A stretch of DNA of 64,000 nt from Undaria pinnatifida (lineage: Eukaryota > Sar > Phaeophyceae > Laminariales > Alariaceae), in contig JABAKD010000029.1 in assembly GCA_012845835.1 (NCBI GenBank), positions 12,175,892 to 12,239,891 on the forward strand, given 5' to 3'. Positions 12,757 through 22,734 of the stretch are shown piece after piece (position 1 is the stretch's first letter; each line of letters begins with the position of its first letter). The notes beneath the pieces were generated by a model. That model was not told where the DNA came from and made no database searches. It saw nothing but the letters and a program-made list of their open reading frames with translations. A program made the position numbers and the translations under genes.

Positions 12757-15208
12757 TTGCTGCTGTTGCTGCTGTTGCTGTTTTTGTTGATGTTGCTGTG
12801 GTCACGGTGTGGGTTTATTTTATAGAGCAGCTTGTCCTCGAAACTGGAACTCACTCGCGACGTGCGGGATACTCCCACGAAAGAGACCGCCAAGCCGGGA
12901 AAATCCGGTGCCGGTAGGATTTTACGGGAAAGGATGGCGTGTCACGTGGAAGGCATGCTTGCACATGGAACATGGGGTATCGAGCGGCAAGTATATGAAA
13001 ATGGCCATTTTTTTTTTTCTTAAATTGCTTTTTGTTCCACCACTGTTAACCCATGTGAACATTTGACACGAAAAAAAAAACATGAAAAAAAAATGGCCAC
13101 GCCGATTTGCTTAGGATGTTAGAAGGAGTTTCGCCTATAAATGGAACTCCCCGCCGCTCGGTTTTTGTTTATAACGGTTCGCGTGGAACATGGGTTGCAG
13201 CCGGCCGAGCCCTACCTGTTTGATCACTTCACCGGAACCCCGATTGGATACTGTGGCGTCGCTCTTGTGATCCAAGCGACCTTTTTTCGACACGCCACCC
13301 TCTCCACCCTTTCGTCGTGATTAGATGCGGAGGCAAACAGTTCGCGGCTAACCTGGTGTTCGTGCTCGCGGTACTCGGATGGTCAGGGATCTGCTCCACG
13401 CTCATGTGAGTTGCCAGAGGTGACGGGTGGGTACGCACACGTTAGGCAGATCCGTCAGATCACGATCTACCCCAGGTAGGTATCACGATTTGATCGTATA
13501 CATTCCACGATTAGGTGATGTACATTCCACGATTAGATCATGTACAGGTCACGCTTAGATCGTCTATTGTAGCTCGCGCTTAGATCATATGCATTCCGCG
13601 ATTAGGTCATGTACGTGCCACGATTAGATCATGTACATGCCATGATTAGATCCTGTACAACAGCTCACGCTTAGATCGTCTAAACATCTCACGTTAATCA
13701 TCATTTTTTTCTTGCCATCGTGAGTGACTGTCAGTGTTGACGGAGAAGCACGCACACATATTGGATAAGACCACGATCGAGATATATCTCAGATCATGTA
13801 CATCCCATCTACACCCCGAAGATTGTATCATGCGCATGCACGACACACGCTATGGCTTAGGTGCTTATTATTTTAGTTTTTTTCTTTGTGGGGCCTGGTA
13901 GTATATACGCCCCTCTGAGGCAACTACTTGTTTTGAGTAAACTGCAAGTTCAATGGCCTAGATATGCAAAAAACAAATTATTAAAAAAAAAAGTGACGAA
14001 AATGCCACGATTTGAGGTTAACGTACGCTAAGGTGCGTTAAGGTGGCCGGTCATGCAGAAACAGAAAAGCCTAAGAGGGGTTATGTACCTTGATAACCTC
14101 TATCCTAGCACGCCTCGCATCCCACGATTAAGGTAATGTACACCTCGCGATGCTGTATACCTGGTATGGCTCTTGTTCTTGTCGTTGCGAGTGAACGTCG
14201 GCGTTGACCCGAGAAGCGGGCACGTGTTGGATAGGCGACGATCTAGACAAATCTAAAGAGTGTTCGGTCAACGTAGATACTTGTAAATGCGTGTGTGTAG
14301 TCTTCACTCAATGAAACCGCTTCTTTCTACTTGTACCCAACGACATCCATCGGTACACCCCGTGTCCATGGGGATCACTCGAAAGAGCCAAAAAAGAAGG
14401 GGAAAAAAATATGTAGAACCCCAACCATTTAGTTCCCATGGCCTCGGTACGTATTTTTGAAGGCCATGCTGTGCGTCTGCTGTGTGTGTAATCTTCGCAC
14501 TAACCCGCTGTTTCTACCCAACGACATGAGTGCGCCCACAGAGTCCGTGCTGATTTCTTCATCCTTGAGAGATACAAATTATGTGCTCGCAGACCTCTGT
14601 GAGACGGAGTAAACCAAACAGTCGCATTTTATCAAGGAATGAAGCAAGTGAAGTGCCAGCCTACCGGGTACGAGAACACCACAAGAAAAAGCCAGAGCAT
14701 TCGACAGGCAGTTAGTTCCACGTAATGTAGATCCTACGTCTATGTCAGTGAAGAACTACGCAGGATCCGTGTGGCTCGGATCCCCCCCAGAAAACGTGCC
14801 GGCCGTGGCTGCTGTCGTTTTGGTGTGCTGGGTAGGTCCACCCCGGCAAACGTGTTTGCAGTCATGATGTCCTGTGTGCAGATCCAACCCATGAAACCGG
14901 TGCTCGTAGATCTTGCGGATCAGAAGTCTCGCACCCGGCAACGAACAGTAGCATCTGGGCCATGCAAGATCACTTGGACCAGGGACCTGTATGCCCTGAC
15001 ATGCATGCATAGATTATCAAAATGGGGATCTCATCTGTCTCTCCCCGCCCTTTCGCCCACGCGCCCTCCATGCTCTGCCGTTCACTATGTGTTTCTCTGT
15101 TGTGGCTTTTGAAGGTTCTTGTTTGCGAAGTACACCGTCGGTCTTCGGGTGACCAAGGAGGTCGAGTCCATGGGCATGGTAAGCGCAGGCGGCGTGCTTT
15201 TTCTTGAG

Positions 15209-15240
<32 letters not shown>

Positions 15241-18105
15241 TTGTTGTTACTGGCGTTGGCGTTGTTGGCGTTGGTGTTGGCGTCGGTGTTGTTGCTTTTT
15301 TCGCGGAAAGTTATGTATGGAGTTCCACTGGCTTAAATTAGAACCCTCCATAAACTACTTCGAACCAAAATGTTCCCAAAATTGGTTGTCCAGTTGTGGT
15401 GGCTTTATCATGCTACCAACGGCAGGCACGGATGGTATGGGTGAATCTCTTTCGGACTGCACCCATGTTTTTGTGAAAGCACTGCTATTAATAATACCTG
15501 AAATTACTACGGGATGATTTTGCGGCGTCACCATGCTGCTGTTGATTCCGTGGGGATTGACTGGGTAAGCGAGGGAGGCGTGCTTTGTAGTTTTTTTTTT
15601 TTGGAGTGAGGTAGTTGGCATCGGAAAGAGGCTCCTTTTTTTTTGCGGTTATTGAAGAAAGCCCGATCGTGTTTCGGGTGGGTAATCGCCTTTTTCGATC
15701 CACCTTTTGTCACTTGTTTGCTTTTGTGTAGCAGAAACTGATCGACCTTCTGCTTTTATGTCCTTCTGCCTGCCTGCCTGCCTGCCTCCCTGCCTGCCTG
15801 CCTGCCTGCCTGCCCTCCTGTCTCTCTTGTCTCTTTCTTACCTGTCTGCCTGTCTGTCTGCCTGTCTGTCTGCCTGTCTGTCTGCCTGTCTGTCTGCCTG
15901 CCTGCCGTGTCTGTCTGTCTTCCCGCCTGCCGCGTTCGTTTTGTCGCCTGACCGCTGCGATGACACTCTCGACCGTACTCTCTCTCTGCCCTTTCGCAAC
16001 TTGGGGATGATGAATGATGCCGTCCCATCGCACGACTCCACCGTCATGTAACCAACCCATCAATCAACCCATCAATCAACCCATCACCGGCATTATTAAA
16101 TCAACTCATCAATCGACAACCAACCCATCGATCAACCCATCAGGACGACTCGAAGCACGGCGGCATCGGCGCCCACGGGTGAGCAATACGACGAGATGTT
16201 TCCCGGGTAAGGAATGCGCGCAGTATGAACGCAAGCAGCCGTCGCGCCCCTTTTTCGTACGGACCTGGTGTGACCATTCCTAGGACCGTTCCTCACAGTT
16301 CATGTACGAATGAAAAAAAAGTATTTTATACAAATATTACAACGACGTCAGCTGTGTGGAGAGTTCGACGAATTTAGGATCGATACTCATCTTCGCGAGA
16401 GGACAACACATAGTATTTGACAATAATTACGAGCAGCCGCACCAAGAAATGTGTCTTCAGGGTCGGAGCGCGAGGCAACGGCGAAGGAAGCGGGCCGCGC
16501 CTCTCGTTGTACGATGCTGTGCAGATCCCTGCACGGCAACTCATGACGGCAAACATACGTATCATTTTTTTATTTTTTTTTTAGATGGCCCAGATTAACG
16601 AGGATTATTATTATTATTATTTTTACTTTTCAGAATTGAAATGAATTTGCATCTGATCGGGTAAAAAAAAAAAATGAATCACCGAGCAGGCATTCTCAGG
16701 ATTATTCCGAAAAATCGACTTCAGCAAACAAGTTAAAAAACACGGGTTATTTGGCCGAATTTAGTCGATAATCGAAATTCAATTTGGGGAGTTTGTGCAC
16801 CTCTAGGCATGCACGTTCCATGTAACCGAAGCCGGCCACGCGAATTGGTGCCATGTCGTCGGCTGATGGAGAGGCGAGAAGCCACCATATGCGAGAGGTA
16901 GGACCACCGGAGCAGCCGCAGCGTGGCCTCCGAAGGCCCTTAGCACAGCGTAGACCGCATGGGACGCGTCGAAAACCATCGAGACCGCGGCAAACCCAGT
17001 TTTACGTCGCCCTGCACCTCGAATTTTTACACGACCAACTACCACATCACGACTTCGCTCAGAATTTCGACCGCTATATCCCCGTCGCTTCTGCCCGTGT
17101 GGGGCGGCGGGGCGGGGCCAGCCCATCCAAGAGACGCCTAGAGCCGTAGCCTCCTAGCCGCTGCCGGCCAAAACAATCTGCCGCTAGCCGCGGCGCTACG
17201 GGCAGGACGCGAGCCATCGCTCGCCTCGGTCGTTGCCCACGGGTGTTCGTTGACCTTTTTGCCGTGTTTTTCTTTAATTCTAGAATGCACTACGCCGTTC
17301 CTTGATGAGAAACAGAGTTTGTTGCTTTTTTCGTGTTTTTTTTTCACGGAATCCTAAAAATACAAATCGAATTTTGATTTTCCTTGCTCTCTTCGTTAAT
17401 CTGGGCCTTTGATGTATTCAATCAGCAATGTAATGTGTGAATGTAGTCCACTCTTTTTTTTTTTTTTTTATTCTTTGTTTTAATCATATGATCCCTTTTA
17501 CGTACGAGTATTATCTTCGCACTTTTCTTTTCTCCTTCTCCCTCGCGACCGCTGTAGACGTAACTCAGGTCCGGGGTCACTACGTAGGCTCTTCTGCTCA
17601 CCCCTCCCCACCACTGTGTGAGCCTTCAGTTCTATCGTTGAGAAGTTGTTTTTAGATTTTTCCTCCCTCGTCGACTCGCACTCTAGTTCGTTTAACTCCC
17701 CCGCTGCAGTTCCCACTTCTCGTGTGTGTGTGTTTTGTGCTGTCTGTTGTGTTGTCAGCAGACGCCGGTAGCGGTTCGAAACGTTTTTTTTTTCATGTGC
17801 CATTCCCCCCCCCCCCCCCCCCCCCCATTTTTTTTCTTTCTTTATAATATACTAGTAGTGCGTTGCTGTCTCAAAACCTTGAAAAGTATTTGCTCCCGAT
17901 CTAACTCGCCATTTATAGTGTTTATCCAGCGGATAAAAAAGTAAGAATAAATGTGTGTGTGTGTGTGTTTTTTTCTTTTTTTCTTGGACCACCAATCAGG
18001 GCCGCCGGCGGGACCGACAAAGGTGTGACGCCCAACGACAGAGTTCTTGCGGCATTCCCTTCGGGAGCCTCTGGAACTGCTGCGGAGCACAAGGCTGGCG
18101 TATAA
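2568..18105 (+). CDS. AMT/AmtB-family ammonium transporter, 12 exons, N-terminus missing
   Basis: Ammonium channel/transporter of the plasma membrane (AMT/MEP/Rh superfamily), taking up NH4+ through a trimeric pore. Exons read from GT-AG borders with compatible phases: 2568-2759, 4953-5085, 5609-5780, 6332-6384, 7418-7462, 8692-8823, 10759-10852, 12252-12397, 13325-13405, 15115-15178, 16144-16178 and 18000-18105 (stop TAA). About 417 codons including the stop. Family landmarks in order: [59 protein letters not shown] (the Asp and first pore His); [44 protein letters not shown] (second pore His); then the cytosolic tail GLRV...GMDDSKHGG. Each joined exon keeps alignment to plant AMT1/AmtB order, which supports the 45-bp and 35-bp micro-exons. 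The last exon (C-tail of 34 residues) is supported only by phase and splice site. The missing N-terminus (roughly 70-90 residues by family length) should lie upstream of the (CCA)n intron, probably outside the window. No promoter can be assigned. Confidence 0.93.
4733..4925 (+). repeat. C-rich tracts before AMT exon 2
   Basis: Several C homopolymers of about 10-17 bases separated by short pyrimidine spacers, inside the intron 2760-4952. The rest of this intron has AGCAG-type imperfect repeats (3830-4330) and a GGCGG/AAGGCGGT segment (4500-4600) related to the MITE family 1 ends. Confidence 0.7.
5340..5367 (+). repeat. G homopolymer tract
   Basis: Nearly uninterrupted run of about 28 G in the intron between AMT exons 2 and 3. 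Confidence 0.9.
5818..5985. mobile_element. MITE family 1 copy with perfect TA flanks
   Basis: 168 bp between TA dinucleotides. Left end CAGTAGGGTCCAGGGG, right end CGGGGGACCCATACTG, forming imperfect terminal inverted repeats. The interior contains GCCAAGCGATTTTCATC and ATATCGGGATACCGCCTC, shared with the copies at 34.8 and 63.3 kb. CAG/CTG ends next to TA are typical of pogo-like Tc1/mariner elements. No transposase is present, so it is non-autonomous. It sits in an AMT intron. Confidence 0.75.
6405..6605 (+). repeat. 11-bp minisatellite (CATCGGTACAG type)
   Basis: About 15-18 degenerate copies of an 11-base unit, CATCGGTACAG/CGTCGGTACAG, starting immediately after AMT exon 4 (donor at 6385). 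Confidence 0.8.
7547..8031. mobile_element. MITE family 3 copy with internal 22-bp tandem array
   Basis: Left end TA-CAGCATTGGAGGTCCCTCT with GTGAAATCGCTTGACGG nearby. From about 7630 to 8010 there are some 15 copies of a 22-base unit, CACTGGCACTATAGAGGGAC plus CA, which is the element's own terminal sequence repeated. The right boundary near 8031 is uncertain. Related to the copy at 56291-56614. Located in AMT intron 7463-8691. Confidence 0.6.
9052..9112 (-). repeat. SINE-body repeat copy in an AMT intron
   Basis: CAGCATGCAAAGATGAGTGT followed by AAATTTGTCGGACTCACAGCTGACGT. This is the reverse complement of the dispersed GACGTCAGCTGTGAGTTCGAC unit. Confidence 0.65.
9405..9711. mobile_element. 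MITE family 2 copy, interrupted, TA flanks
   Basis: 307 bp flanked by TA on both sides. Left end CAGAGTAGTGGGTACC followed by CCCCGATTCAAGAGCGCC. Right end GGGTACGGCCCACTGCTG. Shares AATCGGCATGTCCCGCCTAT and GGGCGCTTGTTTCGGC with 56867-57048. It is about 120 bp longer than its sisters because of an extra T/G-rich segment at about 9530-9645. Confidence 0.7.
10012..10200. mobile_element. MITE family 2 copy
   Basis: Left end CAGTGGGCACCCCGATTTAA, right end GGCGCTCTTAAATCGGAATA then CTCACTG. The interior shares AACTCGGCATGTCCCGCC. Flanking TA is not preserved on the left. In the same AMT intron as the 9405 copy. Confidence 0.7.
11240..11395 (-). mobile_element. LINE 3'-end fragment
   Basis: On the minus strand it matches the terminal segment of the LINE at 28.1-29.7 kb (encoded string [10 protein letters not shown]-like, VNGQ) and ends at GAGTAC followed by a C/G-rich homopolymer (plus-strand G run 11257-11272). 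Inserted in the AMT intron 10853-12251. Confidence 0.7.
11519..12200 (+). repeat. Degenerate repeats of about 120-130 bp in an AMT intron
   Basis: Recurrent segments with CACTTAACGCCAAC/AAAACACAAC and AAAACAGGGTT...GGGTTTGTT spaced by roughly 100-130 bases (about 11700, 11820, 11925, 12010, 12110, 12150). The TTAGGGTTAGGGCTTGGG stretch at 12114-12131 resembles telomere repeat. Confidence 0.5.
12421..12795 (+). repeat. (GTT/GTA/GCT)n microsatellite in an AMT intron
   Basis: About 370 bases of imperfect G-T-T/G-T-A then G-C-T triplets, starting just after the donor at 12398. The several 90-160-codon open frames of Val, Leu, Ser or Thr across it are artefacts. Confidence 0.95.
13475..13700 (+). 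repeat. Degenerate array of about 20-25 bp (CACGATTAGATCATGTACAT)
   Basis: About nine imperfect copies of CACGATTAGATCATGTACAT/TTC in the AMT intron 13406-15114, with scattered extra copies to 13810 and near 14120. The remainder of that intron shows no gene. Confidence 0.7.
15209..15295 (+). repeat. (GTT)n and (TTGGCG)n microsatellite
   Basis: Short GTT run followed by GTTGGCGTTGGTGTTGG-type hexamers in the AMT intron 15179-16143. Confidence 0.85.
15766..15925 (+). repeat. (TGCC)n / (TGTC)n tetranucleotide repeat
   Basis: Tracts of CTGC/CTGT tetramers: first TGCC-type (15766-15813), then an alternating TGTC/TGCC block (15841-15925). Located in the AMT intron. Confidence 0.95.
16045..16142 (+). 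repeat. 12-bp array (CAACCCATCAAT) ending at an AMT acceptor
   Basis: About six copies of CAACCCATCAAT, interrupted once, running right up to the CAG acceptor of the 35-bp AMT exon at 16144. Confidence 0.85.
16344..16403 (+). repeat. SINE-body repeat copy in the last AMT intron
   Basis: GACGTCAGCTGTG then GTTCGACGAATTTAGGATCG and TACTCATCTTCGCGA, the same dispersed unit in sense orientation. Confidence 0.65.
17525..17694 (+). repeat. Dispersed repeat A, copy 1
   Basis: Shares GACGTAACTCAGGTCCGGGG, a CCCTCCCCACCACTG core and TTCCTCCCTCGTCGACTCGC with copies at 33926-34134 and 62912-63096 (plus) and 35500-35640 and 54236-54385 (minus). No coding potential, terminal repeats or tRNA boxes recognised. 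It lies in the AMT intron before the last exon. Confidence 0.7.
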
Positions 18106-18700
18106 CGCTGCGGAATATCGCACCAAAACACCGGACGGGCCCGGGACCACAGCAGGTTGCGACAAAGGGCGTCCACTATTCGCCGACAGCGTTGTTTGCT
18201 TGTGTGCTGTAGCGGCGGCACGCTGGGTACGAGTGTAAATGTCGTAAGACAATCTTGTGTGGAATGCGCTCGACCTTGTGCCTCGGCCACTTTTGCTGCC
18301 ACGCTGCTGTTTCGTGCGGTGCGGCAGCTGTTGTCTCTGCGGCGTATGTTTCTGTGTTGATGCCTTCTTGGGAGCACCACTGTTCGGGGAGTAGACCGAT
18401 CGCCTCCGTCCCTCCTGCCCTCCAGTGTCCTCGTTTTCACTTGCTACATTAGTATTTATATGCCGTTTGTATTGCGCCTGAGATCCGGAGAGGCGTTATT
18501 TGGGTTGGGGAGGAAGTTTAGAAGGAAGGGGGGGGGGGGGGGGGGGTATAGTCGAACCGATGTCGGGGTGAACGTTGAACAGCAACAACAAAAACATCGG
18601 GAATTACAGCTATACCCTCCTAATAGTTTAAGCTTAGTTCAGTGGTGGTAGGCCGCAGCAGTAGGAAGACGGACACCTGCAGGCGCTGCCGGCGCCTATT
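18106..18700 (+). other. AMT 3' flank, no further gene seen
   Basis: Sequence downstream of the AMT stop. Contains a G homopolymer at 18527-18546. No second gene or clear polyadenylation signal identified. Confidence 0.4.
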
Positions 18701-18774
18701 GCCCGCCCAGCCCTCCCCGTCTCGAGGAATTACCAGAAATTACCAAGAAATTTCTCTTAGAAATTACGAAAAAG

Positions 18775-19085
18775 CTTTCTTTTTTTTTGTACTATCGAAG
18801 GATTTTCTTTCGCTGTACGAGCGTTGTCTTTGCATTGGAAAAGGAGGAGTGGTTCGGGGAAAATTCGAAAAACTTTGTTCAGCTGTACAAGGCGTTTTTT
18901 ATTTCGCTGGAAGAAGAAGAGTGGTTCGGGGAAATCGCGAACACTTTTTTTGTTACACCCAGCGTCCCAGCGTTTTCTTTTTGGTGAAGAGGAGTGTTTT
19001 GGCGAGGAATTCACGAAGAATTTTATTTTCGCTCCGTCGTGATTTCCTTCTATTATAGGAAGGAGCGGTTCGGGGCGGCATCATG
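18775..19085 (+). repeat. Degenerate minisatellite of about 70-90 bp (GAGTGGTTCGGGGAAA)
   Basis: Four imperfect units each carrying GGA(G/A)GAGTGGTTCGGGG or a variant (about 18840, 18910, 18985, 19060), separated by CTGTACRAGGCGTT-like and TTTTTT-rich segments. Open frames here in several phases suggest repeat, not coding. Confidence 0.6.
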
Positions 19086-19374
19086 TACTCAATCAACCAA
19101 GTACGTGTCTGTCTTTTGCATTTTTTTGCATTTTCCGTATTCCCCCCCCCCTCCCCCTTTTTTCTATACCTCTGGTATCGTACGTGGTGGTTTTCCTATT
19201 GTAGCCGATTATTACGAGAACGGGGTGTGCTAGTATCAGGTATGTTCGTAGTGAGTAGAAAAATCCTGGCGGTCGTGGGCGTGAGCTTTGGAGTCAAAAG
19301 TGTTCGCGTGGCTACGTTGGGGGGTACACGGTTTTTTATCATACTTCGATTACTTTTACATCACATCGCTTCGT

Positions 19375-19565
19375 GTTGTATGATACGTGGTATCGTGTCA
19401 TACGATACATCCTATCGTATTGTAGGACACGTGATATCCTGTCGCATGTATGATATATCATATCCTATAGGTATGTGTTCTATTAGCATATCCTGTGGTA
19501 TGTGTGATGTATCATATACCCTATCGCATGTATGATGTATCATATCGTATCGAGATATCGTATCG
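19375..19565 (+). repeat. ATCGTATC/ATGATATC-rich degenerate repeat
   Basis: Dense short motifs such as CGTATCGTG, ATCGTATCG and GTATGATGTATCATAT with local inverted symmetry. No gene. Confidence 0.6.
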
Positions 19566-19724
19566 TACCAAGCGTACTTGAACTTTGGCGCGTCACTGCT
19601 GCTGCTGCCGCTGCCGCTGCCGCTGTAAGTCTCCACACGTTACTGCTGCTACTGATCTCCCGTGGACCGGGTACAAGAAAAATGTCACTTCAACCAACAG
19701 GGCATTAATTAATGTATTGCCCTG

Positions 19725-19965
19725 TTGATGCTGGTCCGCTTTCAACGTATCAGGCGTTTTATTGTCTTGTACACTGAGAACAGTCCCTCGCCGGCAAACA
19801 TGCTAGGTGCGAGAAAAAAACGTGAGTGACCATTACTAACCGGACTTTGTGCTCTAGAAGGCAAAAAATGTGGGTCTGCTACTGACGTGCCAGGCGTTTT
19901 ATTTTTGTACCCTGATAATAGCCTCTCACCGGCAAACATACTACTATCAATAGTAGGAGACCGCG
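19725..19965 (+). repeat. Direct duplication of about 100-150 bp
   Basis: ATCAGGCGTTTTATTGTCTT...CCTCGCCGGCAAACATGCTA (about 19748-19806) recurs as GCCAGGCGTTTTATTTTTGT...TCTCACCGGCAAACATACTA (about 19889-19943). Confidence 0.65.
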
Positions 19966-20105
19966 GTTTAGGTCGTTTGGCTGACCGCCCTACGACGCCT
20001 TGCCTGGCCGCTACTCTAAAACTAGTATGTTGATAGGCCTTACAAGGCCTTGACGCGCCCAGTACGACAGGTCTGCAACACACTTTCGGCTGAATTTTGA
20101 AAGAA

Positions 20106-20251
20106 AGATTTTGATTGATCGAGAAACCGTGGATGGATGACGACTTATGACGTCAATCGTCTGCGACGGTTTTTTTTTTGTGGAAGATTTTGATTGATCG
20201 AGAAACCGTGGATGGATGACGACTCATGACGTCAATCATCTGCGACGGTAC
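20106..20251 (+). repeat. 79-bp tandem duplication with CRE-like palindrome
   Basis: Two near-identical units, each AAGATTTTGATTGATCGAGA...GATGGATGACGACT(T/C)ATGACGTCAATC(G/A)TCTGCGACGG, at about 20106-20170 and 20185-20250. Each carries the palindrome TGACGTCA. Confidence 0.85.
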
Positions 20252-22230
20252 CAGTTTTTTTCCTTACTCATTTTTAACTGGGGTGGCATTTTTTGGGGGG
20301 GGGGGGAATTTTTTTTTTTTTTTTCTCCTCGGAAAAATATTACGGTAGGCTACCAGGCAGGGTACGTGCGATATACGGTCTGTTTTGGCGCGCTCGTTTC
20401 AATGCTTTGGCCATCGGTTTATTACGTGTTTCGGCTCTCGTTTTGGCAACAATGCTAGTGTAAGATGGCGGTGGTTTCAGGGGGGGGGGGGGGGGGGGGG
20501 GGGGGCGGGGGCGGGGGTTGCTGTATGTTTCATTAATTTGTGTGCTGCAACGCCCCTTGAAGGTAGCTGCACCCCACGCGTTTTGGCGAGGGTTATGTGT
20601 GACGCATGCTTCGGTAGAGGTACGTAGCAGTTATTCGGCCTTTTTGGCTTTTTTTTTTTTTTTGAATAAACCAAAATCGTTGGAAATAATGCAGATTTTT
20701 TTTTCTTCTAGCATGGTTCTTGTCGTTTTTTCAGTACCTAGGAGGCCGTGGGACGAGGGGATTTTTCATCATCCGGCAGCTGTTAGTTTTTAATTTTCTC
20801 CAAATCATTTTTTTTTTTTCTTCAAAACCCCCAAATAAATTGAGGAACCTTTTTAAAAAAGAAAAAATGCGGTGAATGGACCTCTATCTATCGCAAGCAC
20901 GCGACTTATAAAAGCCTCTTAAATGCGTACAACAAGCGAGTTTTTGTAGATCGCTGCAATACTTGTACGCGTATAGCATGTGGCGGTTTTTTTTTTTCGT
21001 GTGTGTGTGTGTGTGTGTTTTTTTTTACTGCTAGTGGTTCTAGTGGTAAGAGACCTGCATGAACATGTCGCGATTTTTTTTTTTGTTTCTTTTTGCAAGG
21101 GACGTGCGTGCGTCACTACGTGGCGTCGGCTGTTGTTGTTGTTTTTTTTTTTTTTTTCTTGTTGAGAGGCTGCTGCGTCAGTGTGCTTTTCGTGCTGTGC
21201 GTTTTGTCTTTCGCGACATGCGTCATTAATGGGCGGAGCCACGCTTATCAAACGTGCGCCACTTTTGATGTTGTATTTTTTTTAGATGACATTTTAGATT
21301 CCGTGTTGGATGTCGTGTTCGATGTCGTTTTCGATGTCTCATTTTCGATGTCATTTTCAGCACCTTTTTTTCTACATCATTTTTCGCTGTTTTTTTCTTC
21401 TTTTTCAGTTGTTTTTACTATCATCATTGTCCAGCTGTAGTGTAATGACACCTGCTGCTGTTTTGCCGGGTTTTTTTTTCTAGGTCGGTTGCTGTTTTTG
21501 TTGTTGTTGGTGGTGTTGTTGTTGGCAACATCATCATCAGCTCACTGTAGACTATACTTACACCTGCTGACTGCTGTGCTTTTCGTGTTGTTGCTGCCCT
21601 TCTTGGCACATACCAGGTATGTCATAGTAAAATAGACGACTGAAGACTGGAAGGGGAAAATTAAGGCTGTGCACGGACAGCACCGAAAGGACAAACAATC
21701 AATGAACTGGTTTTGTTGGAGGGATCGGTGTAACAACTGTCGCCTCAATCCTACCCGGTCGGGCACCACGGATCTTTTTTTTTGTTTCGTTTTCCGCATG
21801 CATGTATTTTTATAACTTTATTTATTCTAAATTCGTCAGCTACGAGTACCTCTGTGAGAACTCGATAAATAAATTTAGGGTCGATACTCATCTTTGCAAG
21901 CTGCGTGAGAACCCCGAGCGCTCGTTTTTTTACATGCGAAATGCCATATATATACGTACACATACTTCTACGGGCCCCGCCACATGCACTACGGTAACTG
22001 CTTCATGGTGGCCGGTGCTGCAATCGTGACTTTCAAGAAAGATCAATGTCCCTCCCGCCCGTCCCAATTTCCAAAATAAAAAAAAATGCGGGTTCAAACA
22101 GGATTAATACGGAAAAGAAAAAGCCTCATAGTACCACCAGGTAGGTGCAGGTTGAAAAACCTAAGAAAACGATACGAGCGAATCCAGCACATAACAGCAA
22201 AGCACACAACGGCAACAACAAAAATATCTT
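20252..22230. other. Non-coding, T-rich stretch
   Basis: Many T homopolymers, G runs at 20295-20307 and 20479-20505, a (GT)n tract near 21000-21018, and GATGTCGT/TTTTCGATGTC repeats at 21300-21350. A degenerate SINE-body copy (AATTTAGGGTCGATACTCAT, then CTTTGCAAGCTGCGTGAGAA) lies at 21820-21925. No gene recognised. Confidence 0.5.
21820..21925 (+). repeat. SINE-body repeat copy
   Basis: GAGAACTCGATAAATAAATT then TAGGGTCGATACTCATCTTT and GCAAGCTGCGTGAGAACC. Matches the sense unit at 16344 and extends it. Confidence 0.6.
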
Positions 22231-22239
22231 GTGTACTTT

Positions 22240-22432
22240 CCAGGCCTTTTTTCACGGGGCAAGATCCGATCCGCGGATCGGGTCAGGAGGTTGCCGAAAT
22301 CTCGCCGGTCGAGTCAGGAGATAACTCGAAATCATACGGATCAGCAGCGGTCGAGTCAGCCGTTTATCACAGCTCACGGGTCGGGACGGGTCATCCCGAC
22401 TCGCAAGTGGTGACCCGACCCGTGAAAAAAAA
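22240..22432. mobile_element. Small inverted-repeat element, TTTTTTCACGGGTCGGGTC type
   Basis: Left end CTTTTTTCACGGGGCAAGAT, right end GTGACCCGACCCGTGAAAAA, with GATCGGGTCAGG/GGTCGAGTCAGG repeats inside. Related to 34222-34430, which starts GTTCACGGGTCACCACCCGG and ends TTTTGACCCGCAAAAAT. The target duplication was not resolved. Confidence 0.5.
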
Positions 22433-22734
22433 TGTATATTTTCGACACTTTTTTTGGACCTTGGCTGTGATCATCGATCGGTGTATAGTTTCAAGAAGAG
22501 TCGTCTGAATTCATCATTCATCGTGTGTGCCACCACGCGTTTGCCAGCATACGTGCTAAGAATTACGGTTTAAGGAGAAGACTTGGTTTGACCCCTCGAC
22601 CGAGCGCCTCCCTATACACTTGCAACTGCAGTAGTGTAATAATGGATAAAAAAGCGGCCTTGACGCCCCCAGACACGGGGAAAAAATACCGGAACGTATC
22701 TTATTCTCATTTTATGAAAAATAAAATTACACTC

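Noticed and set aside
12417-12917. Membrane-protein-like Val/Leu-rich frames
   Set aside because: Translation of (GTT)n in three phases inside an AMT intron.
18460-19085. Cluster of open frames in several phases
   Set aside because: Explained by a 70-90-bp degenerate tandem repeat, with the same peptide pattern in each phase.
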